In this document: piece by piece, positions 9,408 through 18,654 of the stretch
Layout: every line of letters starts with the position of its first letter
How positions within the stretch are numbered: the first letter of the stretch is position 1
From: Burkholderiaceae bacterium
GTDB taxonomy: Bacteria > Pseudomonadota > Gammaproteobacteria > Burkholderiales > Burkholderiaceae_B
Assembly (NCBI GenBank): GCA_004322135.1
Contig: SCSG01000037.1
Span: 1-64,000 of the forward strand
Reading direction: 5' to 3'
Length of the DNA: 64,000 bases
The notes under the pieces: generated by a model
Told to the model about the DNA's origin: nothing
Seen by the model: only the letters and a program-made list of their open reading frames with translations
Database searches by the model: none
Position numbers and translations under genes: made by a program

Positions 9408-10190
9408 ATGGGTTTTCTAAACGGTAAACGCATTCTAGTTACCGGCGTGCTCTCCAATCGTTCGATTGCCTTTGGCATTGCACAGGCATGTCGCCGCGAG
9501 GGTGCCGAGCTGGCATTCACGTATGTGGGCGAGCGTTTCAAAGACCGGGTCGGTGAATTCGCCGCCGAGCTGGGCAGCAACATTGTCTTGCCATGCGATG
9601 TGGCCGAAGACAAGCAAATCGACGATACTTTCTCGGCGCTGCGCACGCACTGGGACGGGCTGGACGGGCTGGTGCACTCTATAGGTTTTGCGCCGCGTGA
9701 AGCCATCGCGGGCGATTTTCTCGATGGCCTTTCACGTGAAGGCTTTCGCATTGCGCACGACATCTCCGTCTACAGTTTCCCGGCGCTTGCCAAGGCGGCG
9801 CTGCCCATGCTCAAGGGCCGGCAAAGCTCGGTTCTTACCCTTACCTACCTGGGCGCGGAAAAAGTCGTACCCAACTACAACACCATGGGCCTGGCCAAGG
9901 CCTCGCTGGAAGCCAGCGTACGCTATCTGGCCAATGCACTTGGCCCACTGGGCATTCGCGCCAACGCCATTTCGGCAGGCCCAATCAAGACGCTGGCTGC
10001 CAGCGGCATCAAAGACTTCGGCTCCATCCTCAAATTCGTCGAAGCGAACGCTCCACTACGCCGCAACGTAACCACGCAAGACGTAGGCAACGTCGCGGCC
10101 TTCCTGCTGTCGGACCTGGCCGCCGGCATCACAGGCGAGATCACCCACGTGGACGCTGGCTTTTCCACGGTCGTGCCAGGCATGGCGTAG
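9408..10190 (+). CDS. fabI: Enoyl-[acyl-carrier-protein] reductase (NADH)
   Basis: A 260-residue member of the short-chain dehydrogenase fold that carries out the last reduction of each fatty-acid elongation cycle. The atypical nucleotide motif [13 protein letters not shown] (13-25) and the catalytic set Y147, Y157 and K164 (spacing Y-x6-K) match FabI of E. coli almost position for position. It is the target of triclosan and isoniazid-type inhibitors in this family. A purine-rich site (AGGAAAAAAA) lies just before the ATG. It lies 29 bp after mltD and converges with the nitronate monooxygenase gene. Confidence 0.96.
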   Translation: MGFLNGKRILVTGVLSNRSIAFGIAQACRREGAELAFTYVGERFKDRVGEFAAELGSNIVLPCDVAEDKQIDDTFSALRTHWDGLDGLVHSIGFAPREAIAGDFLDGLSREGFRIAHDISVYSFPALAKAALPMLKGRQSSVLTLTYLGAEKVVPNYNTMGLAKASLEASVRYLANALGPLGIRANAISAGPIKTLAASGIKDFGSILKFVEANAPLRRNVTTQDVGNVAAFLLSDLAAGITGEITHVDAGFSTVVPGMA

Positions 10191-10227
10191 TCCGGCCGCG
10201 TATCCCGGCCCCCTCGTAAAGGCACAA

Positions 10228-11193
10228 TCAGGGTCGCAATACCTTGTCGGCAATCCGCAGTTGCGCCTCGGCCTGCGCACTGATGCGGCCGACCAGGGCG
10301 CCGGCGCCTTCAACCGTGTGAATCAGATCAGAGACTTCACCGGCCCAGACCATGGCAGTTTCGTAGTCGCCCTTGCCAGCCGCTTCCCAGAACGCGGGAC
10401 GCTCGACGGGAATTTCTTTGGCGAGTTCTTTCTCCTTGCCATCCCAGCGACGCATGAACGGATTGTGCAAAGCGCGGCCCGTATAGCCATTGGGCCAATC
10501 GTAGCCCCGCACAATATCGAAAACGCGCGTACGCTGCGTCTGATCTCCACAGGCATTGACAATGCGCTGCTTGGCCTGGTCGTGCCCGAGCGCCTCGGGG
10601 GTGGCATAAAACCGGGTACCCATCAGGACACCCTGCGCACCCAGCATAATTGCCGCCGCCAGGCCGCGGCCATCGGCAATGCCGCCCGCAGCCACAACCG
10701 GCACTGAGCCCACCGCGTCGATCACTGCCGGCACCAGTGGCAGCGTAGCGCGTGAGCCGCCGTGGCCACCACCCTCCGTGCCCTGCGCGACAATGAGGTC
10801 GGCCCCGGCCTTGCGCGCCTGCACAGCGCCCGCCACATCCTGCACCTGGCAAATCAACTTGCAGCCTGCCGCCTTGATGGCCGACGCATAAGGCGTTGGG
10901 TCCCCGAACGACAGCACTATTGCATGCGGCTTGGCGGCAAGCACTAGCTCGAGCACGCCCTCGCCAATGGACCAGGTGATCAGACCAGCGCCCCAAGGCC
11001 GGTCCGTATTCGCCTTGACCAGCGCCAGTTCGGTTTCAAGCCAAGCCTTTTCGCCATAACCGCCACCCACCATTCCAAGCCCGCCCCCATTGGACACGGC
11101 GGCGGCAAGGAGCCCTCCGGCGACACCCCCCATTGGCCCCAGCACAATGGGGTGTTTCAACCCGAACATCTCGGTCAACGCTGTCACTATCAT
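10228..11193 (-). CDS. Nitronate monooxygenase (2-nitropropane dioxygenase family)
   Basis: A 321-residue FMN-dependent TIM-barrel enzyme. FMN-binding features: GPMGGVAGGLLAAAVSNGGG near the N-terminus, VAQGTEGGGHGGSRATLPLVP with the family His, and VVAAGGIADGRGLAAAIMLGAQGVLMGTRF in the phosphate-binding half. It oxidises nitronates such as propionate-3-nitronate, or a related substrate. The start at 11193 is fixed by AGGAG nine bases upstream; the longer open frame to 11445 is rejected. Alternatives within the fold include trans-2-enoyl reductase FabK-like proteins, but FabI is already present. Confidence 0.85.
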   Translation of the reverse strand: MIVTALTEMFGLKHPIVLGPMGGVAGGLLAAAVSNGGGLGMVGGGYGEKAWLETELALVKANTDRPWGAGLITWSIGEGVLELVLAAKPHAIVLSFGDPTPYASAIKAAGCKLICQVQDVAGAVQARKAGADLIVAQGTEGGGHGGSRATLPLVPAVIDAVGSVPVVAAGGIADGRGLAAAIMLGAQGVLMGTRFYATPEALGHDQAKQRIVNACGDQTQRTRVFDIVRGYDWPNGYTGRALHNPFMRRWDGKEKELAKEIPVERPAFWEAAGKGDYETAMVWAGEVSDLIHTVEGAGALVGRISAQAEAQLRIADKVLRP

Positions 11194-11230
11194 TTCATCT
11201 CTCCTAAATCGTTCTGCACAACGCCGCGCG

Positions 11231-12208
11231 TTACTCGGCAGCACCCCGCGTGTCGGGCGGCGCCGTGCCGGCCACGCTTTGCTTTTCCATGCGAACGCCG
11301 ATATGGCGCTGACGCCGCGCGCGCGCGAGATCAACCTGTTTCTGGCGTTCGCGAAAACGCTGTTCCTGCGCCGGAGTATGCGTGCCATGACAATGCGGGC
11401 AGCTGACGCCCTCGACGAAATACGTGGACGCCTTGTCTGCCTCATTCAATGGCATGCGACACGCCCTGCACAAATCATGGTGCCCTTTCGCGAGGCCGTG
11501 GCCTACGGAAACGCGCTCGTCGAAAACGAAACATTCCCCGTTCCACCGACTTTGCTCGGGTGGAACAGCTTCCAGGTATTTAAGTATGCCACCTTCAAGG
11601 TGATAGACCTGATCAAAACCCTGCGAGCGCAGGTATGCGGTGGACTTCTCGCAGCGAATGCCGCCCGTGCAAAACATGGCGATTCGGGTGTGCTGGTCGA
11701 AGAGCCCATTTTCCGACTGCTGCTTCACCCACTGCGGAAACTGGGTAAAGCTTTCGGTGTGGGGGTTGACCGCATCGGCGAATGACCCGATAGCCACTTC
11801 ATAGTCGTTGCGTACGTCTACCACCACCACATCCGGGCTGTCGATAAGACGATTCCAGTCTTCGGGCTTGACGTAGGTTCCCGCCTGAGTGGCGGGGCGC
11901 ACATCCGACACGCCCATGGTGACGATTTCACGCTTGCACTTGACCTTGAGCCGGTAAAACGGCATTTGCCGTGCCCACGATTCTTTATGTTCCAGCGAAG
12001 CCAGACGAGGGTCGGCGTGCAAGTACGCCAACACGGCGTTTACTCCAGGAGCTGGCGCAGCTATTGTCCCATTTATGCCCTCTTCGGCCAACAGCAGGGT
12101 ACCCTTGACCTCATGGTGCTCACAAAGGTCGAAAAGCGGCTTTCGCAGCGCTTTGTAATCGGGTAGATTGACGAATTTGTAAAAGGTCGCAACCAGAAAA
12201 TCAGCCAT
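11231..12208 (-). CDS. trhO: tRNA uridine(34) hydroxylase (rhodanese-like, YceA/TrhO)
   Basis: A 325-residue protein with an N-terminal acylphosphatase-like domain (1-95), a rhodanese domain with active-site C180 in AMFCTGGIRCEKS, and a Cys-rich C-terminal tail (CRACRMPL, CPHCHGTH) that probably binds zinc. The family makes 5-hydroxyuridine at tRNA position 34. Start at MADFLVATFYKFV (12208) matches family N-termini; an upstream frame to 12247 adds 13 residues. It runs in the same direction as the small gene at 12340-12498 and shares a leader hairpin region with it. Confidence 0.92.
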   Translation of the reverse strand: MADFLVATFYKFVNLPDYKALRKPLFDLCEHHEVKGTLLLAEEGINGTIAAPAPGVNAVLAYLHADPRLASLEHKESWARQMPFYRLKVKCKREIVTMGVSDVRPATQAGTYVKPEDWNRLIDSPDVVVVDVRNDYEVAIGSFADAVNPHTESFTQFPQWVKQQSENGLFDQHTRIAMFCTGGIRCEKSTAYLRSQGFDQVYHLEGGILKYLEAVPPEQSRWNGECFVFDERVSVGHGLAKGHHDLCRACRMPLNEADKASTYFVEGVSCPHCHGTHTPAQEQRFRERQKQVDLARARRQRHIGVRMEKQSVAGTAPPDTRGAAE

Positions 12209-12311
12209 GGCAGTATCAGTAACCTGAAGGCCTGCCTTGTCGATCAATGCGACAATCGCAAACGATAGAAGGGCTTTCAGTGGAAAAACGGAGCTTCCAT
12301 TTTACCCTTGT

Positions 12312-12329
12312 GGCTGCCTGGCGGCAGCC
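12312..12329. terminator. GC-rich hairpin between the 52-codon gene and trhO
   Basis: GGCTGCC (12312-12318) and GGCAGCC (12323-12329) form a perfect seven-pair stem with a TGGC tetraloop. No U-tract follows on the minus strand, so this is either a weak terminator or attenuator between the small gene and trhO, or an mRNA-stabilising hairpin. Confidence 0.45.
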
Positions 12330-12339
12330 TCGCGCCATG

Positions 12340-12498
12340 CTACTTGGCGCGCCTGCTGCCGTAGCGTTCGTTGCCGACGCCACCCATGCTGATGATGCGT
12401 TTGGCCGAGGCCTCTTTGGCGCGGGCATTGTTGATAAGCTGCCGAACAGTACTGGACAACGGACGAAAAGTAGTAGGGGTACGCGGTTTAACCAACAT
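12340..12498 (-). CDS. Small basic protein of unknown function (52 aa)
   Basis: A short frame with a good ribosome-binding site (GAGGT five bases before the ATG) encodes 52 residues: an N-terminal MLVKPRTPTTFRPLSSTVRQ, then LINNARAKEASAKRIISMGG and VGNERYGSRRAK. It is strongly basic, lacks a signal peptide or membrane segment, and its last residues are rich in Arg/Lys, which would suit nucleic-acid or ribosome binding. It lies 131 bp upstream of trhO on the same strand. I do not recognise the family. The start spacing and amino-acid composition favour a real gene over chance. Confidence 0.55.
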   Translation of the reverse strand: MLVKPRTPTTFRPLSSTVRQLINNARAKEASAKRIISMGGVGNERYGSRRAK

Positions 12499-12536
12499 CT
12501 ATGACCTCGCTGACTATAGTAAAGTAAGTTGGTGAC

Positions 12537-12558
12537 GGGCCGGAGTAGCGACCGGCCC
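12537..12558. repeat. Perfect inverted repeat upstream of the 52-codon gene
   Basis: GGGCCGG (12537-12543) and CCGGCCC (12552-12558) face each other across 8 nt in the 200-bp space between the small gene and the divergent dehydrogenase gene. It may be a transcription stop for upstream antisense reading, or a regulatory site. Nothing else is recognised in 12499-12700. Confidence 0.35.
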
Positions 12559-12700
12559 ACGTAGTTGTAACGCGATAGCTCAGGCCCTAAGATACCATTG
12601 CTTGGCGCCAAATCGACAGAATCTGGGGAAACTACCAATACGCCGGCCGTCGCCCCCACAACCTCAATCCGAATAACCTTGGCAACGTTGCCCCTTACTC

Positions 12701-13696
12701 ATGAACATTACCATTTCCGACGACTACCAAAACTGCGTCCGCCATTTGGAGTGCTTTCAAAAGCTGGCCGGGCACAGCGTCCAGGTGTTCAACGACACCA
12801 CCCAAAACCTTGCCGAGCTGGCTGCGCGCTTCGCGGACGCCGAGGCGATTGTGCTCATGCGCGAACGCACCGCCATCTCTGCCGCGCTACTCGACCAACT
12901 ACCCAAGTTGCGCCTCATCTGTCAGACCGGAACGGCAGGCGCGCATATCGACCTGGACGCCTGCACGGCGCACGGGGTCGCCGTGGTCGAGACACACGGC
13001 AGCGCGATATCCACAGCAGAGCTTACCTGGGCTCTGGTGCTGGCCAGCCGCCGCCACCTCGTCGCCGAGGTCAACCGCCTGCACGACGGACTATGGCAGG
13101 GGCATCTTGGCTATGCGCTGCACGGCCAGCGTCTGGGCATATGGAGCTACGGACGCATTGGCCGGCAAGTTGCGGCCTACGGCAAGGCCTTCGGCATGAA
13201 CGTCTGGGTCTGGGGCGGCCAGGACTCCACGGGCGAAGCCCGCGCGCACGGCGTCGAAGTGGCCCCTTCGCGCGCAGCGTTCATGGCTGAAAGCGACGTC
13301 GTCAGCCTGCATATTCGCCTTACGCCGCAAACACGCGGCATCGTGACAGCCGCCGATCTGGCCGGCATGAAACCCACAGCGCTACTGGCCAACACGAGCC
13401 GCGCCGGCCTGATTCAGCCAGATGCGCTGGAGCGAGCGCTGCGTCTTGGCAGGCCCGGTTTTGCTGCAGTGGACGTGTACGAATCCGAACCCGTACTGGG
13501 CGCCAGACACCCGCTGCTCGGAATGCCCAACGCCCTGTGCACCCCGCACATCGGCTATGTTGAAAAAGACAACTACGAAGCCTTTTACGGCGCGGCGTTC
13601 GACGCCATTGTTCACTTTCTGGCCGGCGCGCCCCTGAATCTGGCCAACCCCAAGGTTGCCAGCCACGAAAAACAGGCGCGAAACGGTTTGAACTAG
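12701..13696 (+). CDS. D-isomer-specific 2-hydroxyacid dehydrogenase family protein
   Basis: A 331-residue NAD(P)-dependent dehydrogenase of the D-2-hydroxyacid/phosphoglycerate dehydrogenase family. Catalytic residues are visible: R234 in LANTSRAGLI, Glu in AAVDVYESEP (261 or 263) and H283 in CTPHIGYV. The Rossmann motif is unusual: GIWSYGRIG has Ser149 where the first glycine of GxGxxG is expected. The substrate (a 2-keto or 2-hydroxy acid) is not evident. Its stop overlaps the stop of the convergent LysR gene by four bases. It is not obviously linked to that regulator functionally. Confidence 0.82.
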   Translation: MNITISDDYQNCVRHLECFQKLAGHSVQVFNDTTQNLAELAARFADAEAIVLMRERTAISAALLDQLPKLRLICQTGTAGAHIDLDACTAHGVAVVETHGSAISTAELTWALVLASRRHLVAEVNRLHDGLWQGHLGYALHGQRLGIWSYGRIGRQVAAYGKAFGMNVWVWGGQDSTGEARAHGVEVAPSRAAFMAESDVVSLHIRLTPQTRGIVTAADLAGMKPTALLANTSRAGLIQPDALERALRLGRPGFAAVDVYESEPVLGARHPLLGMPNALCTPHIGYVEKDNYEAFYGAAFDAIVHFLAGAPLNLANPKVASHEKQARNGLN

Positions 13697-14634
13697 ACCG
13701 CGAACCCGGCTCTGAACGCGTCACGCAAATACGCAACGAGAACCTGAACCGCGCGCGGGACGTGTGTCGAATAGGGCCGGATGGCATACAGGGTATCGCC
13801 AAACACACCCACGGCATTCCAGTCTGGAAGGACGCGCTGCAAAGACCCCTCGCGCAGCGCGCTTTGCGCCGTGAAGTCAGGTAGCAGAGTAATGCCCAGA
13901 CCGGCCTGGGCCGCATCGCGCAAACCCTCGCTATTGTTGACGGCGAAGCAACCTCTGACAGGCACGGTACATCTTCTTGGCGGCTGGCCCTTTGGTGCTT
14001 CCGACTCGAAGGTCCACATTACCGTGCTCTGCCGACGCGGATAGTGCAGGCACACATGATCGGCCAGGGATTCGGGCGACTCTGGTGCACCGTGGCGATC
14101 AATGTAGCTGCGACTGGCCACCAGTACTGACCGCGTGGCACACAGCGCCCAAGCCACGTACGAACCCGGCAGCGACGAGGCGTGACGAATGGCGAGGTCA
14201 AACCCCTCGACCGCCAGCGAACTCAAGTGATCGGACAAATCCAGCTCGATTCGTACGTTGGGGTACGCGCGCAGGAAGTCCGGCAAGCGCGGCACCAGTT
14301 GCTGGCGTGCCAAGGCCACCGGCGCGCTCAGGCGCAGAACGCCCTGGGGAGTGGCCGCCAATTCACGCACCCCTTCGAAGCTGTCGGCAATGCGTTCGAA
14401 CGCTCCGCGTGTTGCCTCGACCAACTGATGGCCCGCCTCGGTGAGGCGCACGCTGCGTGTCGTGCGCTGAACCAGAAGTACGCCCGCCGTCTGTTCCAGT
14501 TCGGCAATTCGCTGGCTCATTGCGGCCTTGCTGACACCCAGGTGCCGGGCCGCCGCCGTAAAACTGCCCTGCTCGGCCAATACCGTAAGCCAATACACGG
14601 GTGCCCACAATGACGATATTTTTTCGCTATCCAT
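13693..14634 (-). CDS. LysR-family transcriptional regulator
   Basis: A 313-residue regulator. N-terminal winged helix-turn-helix: WLTVLAEQGSFTAAARHLG then VSKAAMSQRIAELEQTAG (about 15-55), linker helix, and a periplasmic-binding-like effector domain (about 92-300; VLRLSAPVALARQQLVP, DLAIRHASSLPGSYVA). It is of the CrgA/DmlR-like subgroup. ATG at 14634 is preferred over the TTG at 14661, which lies inside a palindrome. Divergence from mmsA across a 115-bp space makes mmsA the likely target. Confidence 0.9.
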   Translation of the reverse strand: MDSEKISSLWAPVYWLTVLAEQGSFTAAARHLGVSKAAMSQRIAELEQTAGVLLVQRTTRSVRLTEAGHQLVEATRGAFERIADSFEGVRELAATPQGVLRLSAPVALARQQLVPRLPDFLRAYPNVRIELDLSDHLSSLAVEGFDLAIRHASSLPGSYVAWALCATRSVLVASRSYIDRHGAPESPESLADHVCLHYPRRQSTVMWTFESEAPKGQPPRRCTVPVRGCFAVNNSEGLRDAAQAGLGITLLPDFTAQSALREGSLQRVLPDWNAVGVFGDTLYAIRPYSTHVPRAVQVLVAYLRDAFRAGFAV

Positions 14635-14644
14635 ATGCTTATTA

Positions 14645-14658
14645 TTCAATATATTGAA
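14645..14658. promoter_or_regulatory. Palindrome in the LysR/mmsA intergenic region, candidate operator
   Basis: TTCAATATATTGAA is a perfect 14-bp palindrome just upstream of the LysR start and 91 bp before mmsA. LysR proteins usually bind an interrupted dyad near their own promoter and the divergent target, so this is the best candidate operator. The assignment is by position and symmetry only. Confidence 0.5.
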
Positions 14659-14749
14659 CAATGAATCTACCTTTCCCGTCTAGGCAGGGAGTATCTTCAT
14701 CCTTAAACTAAATGCACTATTAATACTCGCCACCAAGGAGCAACCAGCC

Positions 14750-16261
14750 GTGAAGTCATATACCGATACCACCAACGTCAACCATTTCATCAACGGGCAG
14801 CACACCGCGGGTAGCTCGAAGCGCCACCAGGACGTCTACAATCCGGCCCTGGGCAGTGTGGCCAGACAGGTCATCCTGGCTGAACCTGCCGATGTCGACG
14901 CGGCCGTTGCCGGCGCCAAGCGCGCCTTCCCTGGCTGGGCCAATACCCCGCCCATCCGCCGCGCCCGTATCCTGTTCAAGTTCATGGAGCTCATGAATCA
15001 GCATAAGGATGAACTGGCAGCCATCATCACTGCAGAACACGGCAAGGTATTCAGCGACGCCCAGGGTGAGATCTCGCGCGGCATCGACGTAATCGAGTTC
15101 GCCTGCGGCATCCCGCAGTTGCTCAAGGGCGACTTCACCGATCAGGTTTCCACTGGCATCGACAACTGGACCCTGCGCCAGCCGCTGGGTGTAGTGGCCG
15201 GCATCACGCCTTTCAATTTCCCGTGCATGGTTCCATGCTGGATGTTCCCCGTTGCCATCGCCGCCGGCAACTGCTTCGTGCTTAAACCCAGCGAGCGCGA
15301 CCCGTCGGCCGCTCTTTATATGGCCGATCTGCTTAAAGAAGCGGGGCTTCCGGATGGCGTATTCAGCGTGGTACAGGGCGACAAGGTTGCGGTAGATGCC
15401 CTCCTGGCCCATCGTGACGTCAAGGCCGTGAGCTTCGTCGGTTCGACACCCATCGCCCGCTACATTTACGAACAGGCCGCGCATTTCGGCAAGCGCGTGC
15501 AGGCGCTGGGCGGTGCCAAGAACCACCTGGTCGTCATGCCCGACGCCGACCTTGGCCTGGCCGTGGACGCCCTGACGGGCTCGGCCTACGGGTCAGCGGG
15601 CGAACGCTGCATGGCCATCTCGGTGGCCGTTCTGGTCGGAGACATCGCCGACAAGATCATCCCGCTGCTCGCACAGCGTGCAAAAAACCTGGCTGTCAAA
15701 AACGGCATGGAAGAAGGTGCCGAGATGGGCCCGGTGGTCAGCCGACAAGCGCTTGAACGCATCGAGGGTTATATCGATCTGGGAACCAAGGAAGGTGCCA
15801 AGCTTGTCGTCGATGGGCGCGGGCTGAAAGTCAAGGGTCATGAAAAAGGTTTCTTCACAGGCGGCACCCTGTTCGATGGCGTCACGCCGCAAATGCGTAT
15901 TTACAAGGAAGAAATCTTCGGGCCCGTGCTGTCGTGCACACGCGTCAAAGACTTTGCCGCTGCAATCGACCTGATCAATGAGCATGAATTCGGCAACGGG
16001 GTGTCGTGCTACACGCGCGACGGCCATATTGCCCGCGAATTCGGCCGGCGCATTCAAGTTGGCATGGTGGGCATTAACCTGCCCATCCCCGTGCCCATGG
16101 CCTGGCATGGATTCGGCGGGTGGCAGAATTCACTTTTTGGTGACACCCACATCTACGGCCCCGACGGGGTGCGCTTCTACACCAAGCAAAAAAGCATTAT
16201 GCAGCGCTGGCCCGAGAGCACCGACAAAGGTGCTGAATTTGCCATGCCAACCGCAAAATAA
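14750..16261 (+). CDS. mmsA: CoA-acylating methylmalonate-semialdehyde dehydrogenase
   Basis: A 503-residue aldehyde dehydrogenase of the MmsA/IolA type, which converts methylmalonate or malonate semialdehyde to propionyl- or acetyl-CoA in valine, beta-alanine or inositol breakdown. Active-site C287 lies in [11 protein letters not shown], and the MmsA-specific [20 protein letters not shown] and [19 protein letters not shown] stretches are present. The catalytic Glu of hydrolytic aldehyde dehydrogenases is absent, as expected for CoA-dependent members. It starts with GTG, with AAGGAG nine bases before. The usual partner mmsB is not adjacent. Confidence 0.93.
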   Translation: MKSYTDTTNVNHFINGQHTAGSSKRHQDVYNPALGSVARQVILAEPADVDAAVAGAKRAFPGWANTPPIRRARILFKFMELMNQHKDELAAIITAEHGKVFSDAQGEISRGIDVIEFACGIPQLLKGDFTDQVSTGIDNWTLRQPLGVVAGITPFNFPCMVPCWMFPVAIAAGNCFVLKPSERDPSAALYMADLLKEAGLPDGVFSVVQGDKVAVDALLAHRDVKAVSFVGSTPIARYIYEQAAHFGKRVQALGGAKNHLVVMPDADLGLAVDALTGSAYGSAGERCMAISVAVLVGDIADKIIPLLAQRAKNLAVKNGMEEGAEMGPVVSRQALERIEGYIDLGTKEGAKLVVDGRGLKVKGHEKGFFTGGTLFDGVTPQMRIYKEEIFGPVLSCTRVKDFAAAIDLINEHEFGNGVSCYTRDGHIAREFGRRIQVGMVGINLPIPVPMAWHGFGGWQNSLFGDTHIYGPDGVRFYTKQKSIMQRWPESTDKGAEFAMPTAK

Positions 16262-16274
16262 GTGCTGTAACCAC

Positions 16275-16301
16275 CGGGCGGCGATGACATCAGGCCGCCC
16301 G
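16275..16301 (+). terminator. Hairpin after mmsA
   Basis: CGGGCGGC (16275-16282) pairs with GCCGCCCG (16294-16301) across an 11-nt loop, 14 bp after the mmsA stop. No T-run follows, so it is a probable but not classical terminator. Confidence 0.5.
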
Positions 16302-16359
16302 ATGCTCCAACGCCACAGGCACCTTTGCCGATGACATTGCCACGGTTACCATGCCCCGC

Positions 16360-16460
16360 GCCTTCGGTGCTAGCCTATGCAGCACCGTGGCAAAGTTACG
16401 CTGGATAAAACGGTGCCTTCGGGCGCGTCAATGCAAGCCTATTTCAGCACCGTGGCAAAG
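16360..16460. repeat. Partial duplication of the aminotransferase 3' end
   Basis: The sequence cagcaccgtggcaaag occurs at 16380-16395 and 16445-16460, and the preceding ccttcgg and agcctat blocks are repeated too with a small internal indel. The right-hand copy is the C-terminal coding end of the aminotransferase (FATVLK and stop); the left-hand copy is outside the gene. It looks like a local imperfect tandem duplication of about 65 bp. Confidence 0.55.
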
Positions 16461-17632
16461 GCCTTGGCGGTTCGCTCCACATTATGAGTATTAAGGCCAG
16501 CAACACAAATGCGACCGGATTCGATGATGTACACGCCGAATTTTTCGATCAGTTCCTGCATGTGCGGTGCCAGCGCCGGAGCATAGCTGAACATGCCCCG
16601 CTGGGCCAGCAGAAAATCCCAATCATAGGCGGGATGAAATCTCATCAACCCCCGGTGCAGCTCAAGCCGCATGAACTGGATGCGCTCGCGCATGGCGTCC
16701 ACCTCGGACTCCCACAGTGCGCGCAACTCTGCATTCTGCAGGACGGTTTCCACGACGTGGCCGCCGTAGGCTGGAGGGCTGGAATAATTGCGCCGCACCG
16801 CCTGCTGCATCTGTCCCATCGCTCGTGATGCTTCGTCCGCGTTCGCACACACCATGCTCAGGCTGCCGCAGCGCTCTCCGTAGATCGAGAAGATCTTGGA
16901 ATAGGAATTGCAAATCAGAAAAGGCAGATCCGCACGAACCAGTGCACGAACCAGATACGCGTCGCGCTCAAGACTTTCACCCAGCCCCTGATACGCCATA
17001 TCGAGAAAGGGCAACAGTTTGCGGTCGGCGATGATCTGGACGATTTCATCCCACTGGGCGAAATTCAGGTCGGCACCGGTCGGATTATGGCAGCACGGAT
17101 GCAGGACGATCAAGGTCTGCTCGGCCTGTGTGTGCAAATACTCGGCCATGGCTTCGAAATCAAGCCGCTGCGTTACCGGATTGAAATAGGGATAGGCCTC
17201 GACAGTGAACCCTGAACCTTCGAGAATGGCGCGGTGATTGTCCCAAGTGGGGTCGCTGACTCGCGCAACCATGTTCGGGAAAAACTTCTTCAACACATCG
17301 CTACCCACCTTCAGGCCGCCCGAGCCACCCAGCGTCTGAATGGTGGCAACGCGCCCCGCGAGCAGGATGTCAGCATCCTTGCCAAACAAGAGCTCTTGCG
17401 CCACCTTGCAATAAGCAGGGCTGCCGCTCATGGGCAGATACGTGCTGGGAGCGGTCGACGCATTCACTATTTTTTGTGCGCGCTGCACGGACTCGAGTCG
17501 CGGAATGCTGCCATCGTCATCGTAATACATGCCAATGCTGACATTGATCTTGTCAGGGCGCGGATCGTCGCGATAGGCGAGCTGCAGACTGAGAATGGGA
17601 TCACCTGCGTATGCTGATAACGTGCTGAACAC
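16439..17632 (-). CDS. tyrB: Aromatic amino acid aminotransferase
   Basis: A 397-residue class I PLP aminotransferase of the AspC/TyrB family. PLP Lys is K246 in ICNSYSKIFSIYGERCG; D211 in FLDMAYQGLG contacts the pyridine ring; HPCCHNPTGADL is the Asn-containing loop. The start is GTG at 17632 (VFSTLSAYAGDPILSL, the standard family N-terminus) with AGGAAG seven bases upstream; the 45-residue upstream extension is rejected. It transaminates aromatic amino acids and possibly aspartate; the symbol is by family resemblance. Confidence 0.88.
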   Translation of the reverse strand: MFSTLSAYAGDPILSLQLAYRDDPRPDKINVSIGMYYDDDGSIPRLESVQRAQKIVNASTAPSTYLPMSGSPAYCKVAQELLFGKDADILLAGRVATIQTLGGSGGLKVGSDVLKKFFPNMVARVSDPTWDNHRAILEGSGFTVEAYPYFNPVTQRLDFEAMAEYLHTQAEQTLIVLHPCCHNPTGADLNFAQWDEIVQIIADRKLLPFLDMAYQGLGESLERDAYLVRALVRADLPFLICNSYSKIFSIYGERCGSLSMVCANADEASRAMGQMQQAVRRNYSSPPAYGGHVVETVLQNAELRALWESEVDAMRERIQFMRLELHRGLMRFHPAYDWDFLLAQRGMFSYAPALAPHMQELIEKFGVYIIESGRICVAGLNTHNVERTAKAFATVLK

Positions 17633-17792
17633 GGTTCTTCCTGTGCGCCGGAGCCGCCGGCAACCAAATACGTTTAATGGGTGATCCATTTTATACCGAC
17701 GCGTGGTGCCTGCCGGCCAGTGTCCTGTCTGGTTAGTTTGAGCACTTGAATTCGGGACTGAAGTCAAGGACCTGAATTAGCCAGGCGGGGCA

Positions 17793-18500
17793 CTAGCGCC
17801 GATAAACCAGTAAGTGCCCTTTGTATCGGCGAGCCGTCGTGCCGCGCACCGGGTCTTCACAACCCACAAGACGCGAATCCTGCTGCAGTTCGAAACCCAG
17901 CGCGGCCATATGCCGGTTAAACGCGGGGCGATACCCGCGATCCGGATCCACCAGCCACACTTCCGTGCCCCTGATCGCGTACGTACCAATAAACGTCGCC
18001 AGTTCACTCGCCATATTTCGGTCGTAGAGCAAATCGCTGCCGATGATCAAGTCATACGCTCCGGACAGGAGCGTCCGCTCTCCGTCCTGTGCAGACGCAG
18101 GCGGAACGTCGCCCCACTGTCCGTGCCGATAGTCGAGCTCAAGAGGCAAATTGTTCAGCCGCAGGTTTTCCCGCAGAAACGTCTCGGCCAAAGGGTGGCG
18201 GTCGCTGGCGGTGATGTTCGCCCCACGGCGCTGGGCCACCAGACTTGCCAGCGCCAGCCCACACCCAATTTCAAGAATTCTTTCGGCCGGACGTACCGGG
18301 CGCAAGGCCAGTTGCGCGGCCAGGTAAACAGCGGATGGCCAAAGCAGGCCAAACAATGGCCAGACAGCCGGACCAATGCCCAGGCGCTCGGCGACCCCGC
18401 CGGGGTCGCAATACTGCTGGCGATCCAGCAAAGAGCGGATCATAAGGCTGCCGACACCCGCGACGACAACACTTTCCAGCTTGGTTCTGTAGCCCGGCAT
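17793..18500 (-). CDS. Class I SAM-dependent methyltransferase (protein-methyltransferase type)
   Basis: A 235-residue protein with motif I LEIGCGLALASLVAQRRGA (about 88-106), ASDRHPLAETFLREN as the acidic loop after it, and YDLIIGSDLLYDR as motif II/III. This combination resembles the METTL21/FAM86-type and nicotinamide N-methyltransferase-like group (methyltransferase type 16), whose members often modify lysines in proteins. The target here is unknown. Start at MPGYRTKLES (18500) is chosen; six further residues are open upstream. Confidence 0.72.
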   Translation of the reverse strand: MPGYRTKLESVVVAGVGSLMIRSLLDRQQYCDPGGVAERLGIGPAVWPLFGLLWPSAVYLAAQLALRPVRPAERILEIGCGLALASLVAQRRGANITASDRHPLAETFLRENLRLNNLPLELDYRHGQWGDVPPASAQDGERTLLSGAYDLIIGSDLLYDRNMASELATFIGTYAIRGTEVWLVDPDRGYRPAFNRHMAALGFELQQDSRLVGCEDPVRGTTARRYKGHLLVYRR

Positions 18501-18654
18501 TGTCGCGCACGCCGCCACAGCGTGCCCTGAACAGAGGAAGATGATCCAGTATGGCCTACTCTACAGAAAAGACCAAATGCAATGCAGCACAAAGCTTGCC
18601 GATGCTGCCTACAGACGATAAACTGACCCTTCTCCAAAAACGAACGGGCGAGCG

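Noticed and set aside
11194-11445. N-terminal extension of the nitronate monooxygenase
   Set aside because: AGGAG lies immediately before the ATG at 11193 and the upstream protein has no family match.
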